Assembly: GCA_030638205.1 (NCBI GenBank)
Contig: DAOWFB010000152.1
Coordinates: 1 to 11,358 of the forward strand
Length of the DNA stretch: 11,358 nt
Reading direction: 5' to 3'
From: Thalassospiraceae bacterium
GTDB taxonomy: Bacteria; Pseudomonadota; Alphaproteobacteria; Rhodospirillales; Magnetovibrionaceae
Shown here: positions 7,092 through 11,358 of the stretch, piece after piece
Layout of the letters: each line of letters starts with the position of its first letter
How positions within the stretch are numbered: position 1 is the first letter of the stretch
Made by a program: the position numbers and the translations under genes
Notes under the pieces: generated by a model
Told to the model about the DNA's origin: nothing
The model's database searches: none
The model's input: the letters and a program-made list of their open reading frames with translations, nothing else

Positions 7092-7114
7092 GGCTGACAG
7101 GGGAACCTTCAGCC
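7092..7114 (-). terminator. Hairpin just past the cytochrome operon
   Basis: GGCTGA-c-AGG and CCT-TCAGCC form a 9-bp stem with one bulged base and a four-base loop, 14 bases beyond the cytochrome stop. No U-run follows on the minus strand, so it may act as an mRNA 3' stabiliser or a Rho-associated end rather than a complete intrinsic terminator. Confidence 0.45.
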
Positions 7115-7127
7115 CGCCCAACCAGCA

Positions 7128-8165
7128 TCAGTCATCGTCGCCGTCGTCATCATCATCGCCCCTCCACCACCCGGGGGCGACCCTGTCAAAGAGCGAAGGG
7201 CTTGCGGCCGGATTAAGTGTCCGGCTGAACGAGCGCGATTTGCCGAATATGTCCTTGGCCGGCTTCCATTTATTGATGGTGTGACAATTCTTGCACCGCT
7301 TGGTCGATTCCCGGTGCAGGCGGTCATCAGGCATTTTTTTGATGTGGCAATTTTCACAAACCCGAAGTTCGGATTTTGGCAACAATTCATGTTTGAAGGT
7401 CGCCGGTTTCCATTTTTTGGTGCTGTGGCAGACCTTGCAATCCTTTGATGCGTTTTCGTGCAGCTTGTCTTTCGGTGTTTTTTGCAAATGACACGATTGG
7501 CAATTGTTAAGCTGTTTCTTCGCTAGAAATTCATGCTTGAAGATCGCCGGTTTCCATTTGTTGGTGCTGTGGCAGACCTTGCAATCCTTCGATGCGTTTT
7601 CATGCAGCTTGTCCCGGGGCGTTTTCTGCAAATGGCATGACTGACAATTATTGAGCTGCTTTTTAAGCAACAATTCATGCTTGAAGGTCGCCGGTTTCCA
7701 TTTGTCGGTGATGTGGCACATCAGGCAATCCTTAGGCGTCGCTTCATGCAATCTGTCGGCTGGTACTTTATGGCAGCCAACGCACTGTTTTAAGGTTTTA
7801 TCGTCCACCAGCGCGTGGGAAAATTTCTTAACCTCGCGAAAAACAATCACCCCTTCGTGGTCGCTGTGGCAAGCAACGCAGTCCTGACCCAGAAGTTTTT
7901 GGTGGAAGGCGGTTGCAGGTTTACTTTTAACCACCGGCTTACCCTTGGTGGTCAGCAGGCCGATGTCATCAACCTTATGACATGAAATGCATTTTTCCGA
8001 ACGGGCACCAAACAGCGGGGTATGGCAGGCAAAGCAATCGGTTGCATATTCTTGGTGGCCCTTGATAACCGGTCCCGGGCTTATCATGAGGCCGGGGTAA
8101 ACGATAGCCAGCACCAGAATGGCAGCAAGGTTAAGCCACAGTAATATTTTTACGAATTTGCTCAT
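7128..8165 (-). CDS. Membrane-anchored 11-heme cytochrome c
   Basis: The 345-residue protein starts at ATG 8165, which overlaps the stop of the cytochrome b gene (ATGA). A longer frame to 8255 would overlap that gene by 90 bases and lacks support. Residues 7-27 form an uncleaved membrane anchor with lysines before it, placing the rest in the periplasm. Eleven CxxCH sites begin at C44, 59, 96, 128, 147, 174, 195, 222, 243, 270 and 291. Extra histidines such as those in FKHE and KLHE can serve as distal ligands. Residues 145-288 are three 48-residue repeats, each with two hemes; a fourth is cut short after C291. The C-terminus is a non-heme tail ending in an aspartate run (DDDDDGDDD). It resembles cytochrome c3 / multiheme wire families. 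It is the likely periplasmic end of the electron path from the two upstream genes; its final acceptor is unknown. Confidence 0.93.
   Translation of the reverse strand: MSKFVKILLWLNLAAILVLAIVYPGLMISPGPVIKGHQEYATDCFACHTPLFGARSEKCISCHKVDDIGLLTTKGKPVVKSKPATAFHQKLLGQDCVACHSDHEGVIVFREVKKFSHALVDDKTLKQCVGCHKVPADRLHEATPKDCLMCHITDKWKPATFKHELLLKKQLNNCQSCHLQKTPRDKLHENASKDCKVCHSTNKWKPAIFKHEFLAKKQLNNCQSCHLQKTPKDKLHENASKDCKVCHSTKKWKPATFKHELLPKSELRVCENCHIKKMPDDRLHRESTKRCKNCHTINKWKPAKDIFGKSRSFSRTLNPAASPSLFDRVAPGWWRGDDDDDGDDD
7302..7733 (-). repeat. Three 144-bp tandem repeats inside the cytochrome gene
   Basis: Units 7590-7733, 7446-7589 and 7302-7445 encode 48-residue, two-heme modules. The first two are nearly identical at protein level and very similar at DNA level, while the third has diverged mainly in its second half. 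They keep frame, so copy number can change by recombination without breaking the gene, altering heme count by two per unit. Confidence 0.9.
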
Positions 8166-8749
8166 TTCCATTCCCAGAACAAAAAGATGCTTATCATGTG
8201 GCCGAGCGCAAGCATCGCGAAAATAAACGATATGGGGAAGTGTACCACTCGCCACTTGGCCATGAGGTCGAAGGCAACCGAATCCCAGAACATTTTCTTC
8301 TCAATTTCCTGCTTGCTTAACCCGCTGGAGCGATGGTGCGCTTCCTTTTCCTTGATGTGCATACGTGAGCGGTGGAGCAACCGTTGCCCGATCATGCCGC
8401 TAAGCACATTGATCACAAGAAACATGGTCGCCAACCATGGCAACACCGTATTGAAGTGCAGCCCGGCGTGCATCAACACCAATAACGATCCGGCCCAGGT
8501 TAGGGCTTCGTGCAGGCCCAGCAGTGCTTTGGGGCTGCCCACAGTTATCATCTTGCGCTTGCGCAACGAGTAAAGCAGGGAAAAAATAATTAACAACGTA
8601 CCCGGAATGCCCAGCAGCCGACCCAGCCAGACCATATCAAACAGGTGCAAAACCTCATCGCCAGCCAGCGTCGCCACCACCAACAGCGTAAACTGAGCTA
8701 TGAACGGAAGAATTTCCTGACGCATTAATGATCCGGTTTGTGCCGCCAT
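8162..8749 (-). CDS. Five-helix diheme cytochrome b-like membrane protein
   Basis: The product has 195 residues. The ATG at 8749 directly follows the reductase stop (TAAATG) and has GGAGG five bases upstream. There are five predicted membrane helices at about 12-30, 42-62, 76-98, 103-121 and 168-192. Helix 3 carries H80 and H94 and helix 5 carries H170 and H184. Both pairs are spaced 14 residues apart, the pattern of bis-histidine b hemes stacked across the membrane; H98, H126 and H35 are extra. A basic, His-rich loop (about 122-155) lies between helices 4 and 5. It resembles cytochrome b561 / YedZ-type proteins but I cannot assign a named family. Its place between an NAD(P)H reductase and a periplasmic multiheme cytochrome suggests it moves electrons across the membrane. 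Confidence 0.82.
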   Translation of the reverse strand: MAAQTGSLMRQEILPFIAQFTLLVVATLAGDEVLHLFDMVWLGRLLGIPGTLLIIFSLLYSLRKRKMITVGSPKALLGLHEALTWAGSLLVLMHAGLHFNTVLPWLATMFLVINVLSGMIGQRLLHRSRMHIKEKEAHHRSSGLSKQEIEKKMFWDSVAFDLMAKWRVVHFPISFIFAMLALGHMISIFLFWEWK

Positions 8750-10030
8750 TTATGCCTCCACCACCAGATTTTTTTTCGGGCGGGAGACACAAGGCAGACA
8801 AGCCCCCGGTTCGGGATCAAAATCAGGCGACTGGGTATAGGCGACTTCGCCTTCGCTTATTTCCGTTTGGCAACTGCCGCAACCGCCGGCCCGACAGCCG
8901 GACGCAATTTCAACCCCGTTGCTTTCGGCAAAGTCCAACAGGGTATCTTCGCTACCGTCCCACATGGCCGTAACGCCGGACTTTGCAAACGTTACGGTGA
9001 ATTCTTCCCCGGATGCTTCCTGCTTTCGCGCTCGCCGGTTTATGGACGCCGGGCCAAACGCTTCATAATGGATGTGCTGGTCGGGAACGCCCCAGTCTTC
9101 CAACCCGGGAACTATGCTTTCCAGCATTGGGCGCGGCCCGCAAATGTAAAAATCATAAACCCGAAATGGCAGACTAAGGCGCAGCAAGTTTATATCAACC
9201 CGGCCCTTGTGCTGGTAATCAACACCCTTTTTGTCCCACTGCTTCGGTGCGCTGTAGCATACGCGAAGGTGAAAATTATCATGTTCTTTTGCAAGCTCCT
9301 CAATGTGTCTTTTCATTGCATGCTCGGCGCTGTTCCTGACTCCGTAAAAAAGCCAAATTTCACGATTGCTGTTGTTGTTTAAGGTATCAGACAGCATGGA
9401 CAGCATCGGCGTTATGCCGATACCGCCGCCAATAAGCACCACGGGGCTTGAACCGCGCTCAAGGAAAAAATGACCGGATGGTGCGCGAACCTTCAGCACG
9501 TCTCCCTTTTGGATATGATCGTGGAAATGGTTGCTTGAAAGGCCCGGCGGAAGTTCGGGCCTGTCCGTTGGCGGTGGAACCCGTTTTATGGAAACCCGGT
9601 AACTATCGCCGCCCGGCCCATCGGAAAGCGAATAACACCGCACCAAAGACCCGTCCCCGCCCTTGCCGGGAATATCCAGCTGAAAGGTAAGGAACTGGCC
9701 GGGCTGGTAATTGGCAAGTGCGCCGCCATCAAACGGGGAAAGGCAAAAGGAACAGATGTTTTTGTCCTTGTCCTCAAAAACCTTGCTGCTGACGCGAAAA
9801 TCCCGCAAGCCTTTCCATGAACCGGGGCCCGAACCGGTATCGGTAAATCCGCTTACGTCCTTCAGGGTATCAAGGGGTGATTCTTCCGGCGGCCTTATTC
9901 CAAGACCTGACAGAAAGCGCTGCAGAAATTGATATGCCTTCATGTGGCGCACAATCGCCAGTGCCGAAAAAAGCACAACCTGGACTAAAATGCCCAGAAA
10001 GATATAGCCAAATAATGTCAGCGGGCTCAT
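8750..10030 (-). CDS. Membrane-anchored NAD(P)H:FAD reductase with C-terminal 2Fe-2S
   Basis: This is a 426-residue protein. One membrane helix (about 7-27) is followed by basic RHMK, so the rest should face the cytosol. The FAD-binding barrel (about 76-190) has the flavin motif RCYSL at 131-135. The NAD(P) domain (about 195-325) has GGGIGITPM at 201-209 and CGPRPM at 297-302. A plant-type 2Fe-2S domain (about 343-426) has ligands C379, C384, C387 and C414 (C-x4-C-x2-C...C). The order FAD, NAD, 2Fe-2S resembles Hcr- or VanB-like reductases, but the membrane anchor and linkage to cytochrome genes are unlike those. It probably takes hydride from NAD(P)H and passes single electrons to the cytochrome b encoded immediately downstream. 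It is the first gene of the three-gene operon. Its ribosome site is weak (GAGAAA). Confidence 0.93.
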   Translation of the reverse strand: MSPLTLFGYIFLGILVQVVLFSALAIVRHMKAYQFLQRFLSGLGIRPPEESPLDTLKDVSGFTDTGSGPGSWKGLRDFRVSSKVFEDKDKNICSFCLSPFDGGALANYQPGQFLTFQLDIPGKGGDGSLVRCYSLSDGPGGDSYRVSIKRVPPPTDRPELPPGLSSNHFHDHIQKGDVLKVRAPSGHFFLERGSSPVVLIGGGIGITPMLSMLSDTLNNNSNREIWLFYGVRNSAEHAMKRHIEELAKEHDNFHLRVCYSAPKQWDKKGVDYQHKGRVDINLLRLSLPFRVYDFYICGPRPMLESIVPGLEDWGVPDQHIHYEAFGPASINRRARKQEASGEEFTVTFAKSGVTAMWDGSEDTLLDFAESNGVEIASGCRAGGCGSCQTEISEGEVAYTQSPDFDPEPGACLPCVSRPKKNLVVEA

Positions 10031-10250
10031 GTGATTTCTCGTGTGATTGCTCGGATTTTTGACAATTTGCTAAATGACAGATTATCCACATCAAGCTGTA
10101 TGAACACTGAACGCGTTGCAGCCGTTAGCATTAGGGCATTCATTTAAAGGCACAAGTACATGGCGTTTTTTATGGCTGTGCTTTATTTTTTATATATACA
10201 TGTATTTAATGTAATATACTACTTATCTACATTTTATTTTGAGAGTCTAG

Positions 10251-10279
10251 TTGACAGTAACAAATATTTACTGTTTATT
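10251..10279 (+). promoter_or_regulatory. Sigma70-like promoter with embedded operator
   Basis: TTGACA (10251-10256) is a perfect -35. After a 17-base spacer, TTTATT (10274-10279) is a moderate -10. An exact inverted repeat, ACAGTAA-N7-TTACTGT (10254-10274), overlaps the -35 and fills the spacer, the classic place for a repressor. Transcription would start near 10286, just ahead of the riboswitch. Confidence 0.6.
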
Positions 10280-10293
10280 ACCTCAACAACACC

Positions 10294-10376
10294 GACAGCC
10301 ACATAACGAAACGGGCTGTCACGCGGGAATTTGAACGGGCAGCTTGCGACCGCGGCACCAATCGCTAAAGCGCCGT
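10294..10376 (+). promoter_or_regulatory. SAM-II-like riboswitch leader
   Basis: P1 is CGCGG (10322-10326) with CCGCG (10350-10354). Its loop has ATTTGAAC (10329-10336) and AGCTTGC (10341-10347), both resembling the SAM-II consensus GAUUUGA...GGCUUGCA. The 3' tail has AATCGCTAAAGC (10360-10371), matching the conserved GCUAAA element. Loop bases GGC-a-GCTT (10338-10345) pair with tail AAGCGCC (10368-10374), forming the seven-pair pseudoknot P2 with one bulged A. A separate 7-bp hairpin precedes it (10294-10300 with 10314-10320). SAM-II aptamers are alphaproteobacterial and control methionine and sulfur genes, which fits the gene that follows. The ribosome site lies about 40 bases further on, farther than usual, so the expression platform may differ. 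The match is from memory of the consensus, not a covariance search. Confidence 0.72.
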
Positions 10377-10427
10377 GGATTATTCATCCGCGGGCCCCAG
10401 TAACACTGGCTCAAGGAAATAATAATT

Positions 10428-11358
10428 ATGAACACACAAACAAACAGCCACCCCTACAGCGCACCAAAGCCTGAGGCATTGGTATCAAGCGTTGATCTTG
10501 AAGAATTCAAATCCGGGCTGACCAATTACAAGGCCGGACGCTGGCACGAAGATCGCTGGAAAACATTTCGCCTTCGCTTTGGCATTTATGAGCAGCGTCA
10601 AAAGGGTCAGCATATGGTGCGCATCAAGGTGCCGGGCGGACGATTAAGCGCCGAACAAGCCCACACCATTGCCAAGGCCAACGCAAACCATGCGGGCGGC
10701 TCCGTCCATATTACGACACGCCAGGCTATCCAGCTTTATTTTGTTGATCTGGATAAACTATATGATCTGCTTGCCGAATTGAATTTAGGTGGCGTTACCA
10801 CCCGCGAGTCATCAGGCGGAACATTTCGCAACACCACCGCGTGCGCCCTTTCCGCCAATTGCGAGGCGGCAAATACAGACGCGGTTAAGGTTGCGGAAAA
10901 TCTATCGCGCGCATGGTTGCGCAACCCGCTTGTTCAACACATGCCGCGCAAGGTTAAAACAGCCGTGTCGGGCTGCGAGCTAGATTGCGGACTAACGCCA
11001 ATTGATGATTTAGGCTTTATCGCAACAAATAAAAATGGAAATTCAGGTTTTCGTGTTGTTCTTGGCGGTGGGTTGGGTACGCACCCCCGCACAGCAGTCA
11101 ACATATTTGATTTTGTTTCTGAACACGATCTCCCTGCCGTTCAGGAAGCCGTTGCCCGCATCCATCATCGCTATTCAAACAGAGAAAATAAAAATAAATC
11201 TCGGTTAAAATTTCTTGTCGATAAATTTGGCGCCGAAGAATTAACCAAATTAATAAAGAATGAATTTGAAAAAATAAAACCCCTGCCCCGTCGCCCTTGG
11301 AAAAATTTAACGTGGCTGAACAGCACAAAAACCGAAGCACCCAAACATTTATTGGGAC
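10428..11358 (+). CDS. Siroheme nitrite/sulfite reductase (3' end missing)
   Basis: There are 310 codons to the window edge with no stop. The ATG at 10428 has AAGGA ten bases upstream. The first ferredoxin-like half-domain (about 45-118) ends in HITTRQ with R98. Then come R134 (TFRN) and PRKVK with K175/K177, matching the four basic substrate-binding residues of sulfite reductase hemoprotein (R83, R153, K215 and K217 in E. coli CysI). C139-x5-C145 and C183-x3-C187 match the 4Fe-4S/siroheme cysteine pattern, normally expected in the C-terminal half. Residues after about 258 look like the linker to a second half, so full length is probably near 550-600. The reaction would be six-electron reduction of sulfite to sulfide (or nitrite to ammonia). 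The SAM-II-like leader favours sulfite assimilation. The divergently transcribed reductase operon could be an electron source, but nothing in the sequence proves it. Confidence 0.88.
   Translation, partial: MNTQTNSHPYSAPKPEALVSSVDLEEFKSGLTNYKAGRWHEDRWKTFRLRFGIYEQRQKGQHMVRIKVPGGRLSAEQAHTIAKANANHAGGSVHITTRQAIQLYFVDLDKLYDLLAELNLGGVTTRESSGGTFRNTTACALSANCEAANTDAVKVAENLSRAWLRNPLVQHMPRKVKTAVSGCELDCGLTPIDDLGFIATNKNGNSGFRVVLGGGLGTHPRTAVNIFDFVSEHDLPAVQEAVARIHHRYSNRENKNKSRLKFLVDKFGAEELTKLIKNEFEKIKPLPRRPWKNLTWLNSTKTEAPKHLLG

Larger units (their letters stand above)
10031..10427. other. Divergent regulatory region
   Basis: This region separates the redox operon (leftward) from the siroheme reductase (rightward). 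The right half holds the reductase promoter, operator and riboswitch. The left half must hold the promoter of the redox operon, but I find no convincing -35/-10 pair for it. A perfect palindrome, ATACATGTAT (10196-10205), sits in the very AT-rich middle. There is no gene in it. Confidence 0.7.

Noticed and set aside
8166..8255. Longer N-terminus for the multiheme cytochrome
   Set aside because: It would overlap the cytochrome b gene by 90 bases and put a non-signal segment before the anchor. The ATGA junction at 8162-8165 is the normal coupled start.
9870..10094. Minus-strand frame overlapping the start of the FAD reductase
   Set aside because: It is in a different frame from the clear reductase N-terminus and lacks any recognisable protein feature.
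10375..10422. Short upstream ORF (GTG start, 15 codons) between the riboswitch and the reductase
   Set aside because: No ribosome site precedes the GTG and the codons look random, so it is more likely leader structure.

Overview
The window looks like chromosome from an alphaproteobacterium of moderate GC content, plausibly Rhodospirillales-like. The basis is the style of the chemoreceptor, an SAM-II-type riboswitch (a class found mainly in alphaproteobacteria), a perfect FNR/FixK box, and abundant c-type cytochrome and siroheme redox genes. This assignment is inference from gene content. I see no phage, CRISPR array, tRNA, rRNA or intact insertion sequence.

Layout. Positions 1-402 (minus strand) hold a small winged-helix-like hypothetical gene, a possible frameshifted Pro/Thr-rich tail, short tandem repeats, and the probable start of another gene running off the left edge. 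Positions 403-894 are AT-rich intergenic DNA ending in an extended -10 promoter. That promoter drives a large orphan membrane histidine kinase (895-4257, plus) whose periplasmic part has 14 propeller blades and a Y_Y_Y domain. Positions 4441-6836 (minus) form a chemotaxis unit: a 58-residue fragment resembling the N-terminus of one chemoreceptor overlaps by four bases a complete, different chemoreceptor. A small helical ORF and a good intrinsic terminator follow. Upstream of the unit lie a terminator-like attenuator hairpin and a perfect FNR box, suggesting oxygen-responsive control.

Positions 7128-10030 (minus) are a tightly packed three-gene redox operon: a membrane-anchored FAD/NAD(P)H/2Fe-2S reductase, a five-helix cytochrome b with two H-x13-H pairs, and an anchored periplasmic cytochrome c with 11 CxxCH motifs. 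Together they look like a conduit from cytosolic NAD(P)H, across the membrane through b hemes, to a periplasmic multiheme wire. The final acceptor is not identifiable here.

Divergent from that operon, and truncated by the right edge, is a siroheme nitrite/sulfite reductase gene (10428 onward, plus). Its leader carries a sigma70-like promoter with an inverted-repeat operator, followed by a SAM-II-like pseudoknot aptamer. This argues for a role in sulfur assimilation (sulfite to sulfide for cysteine and methionine) controlled by S-adenosylmethionine.
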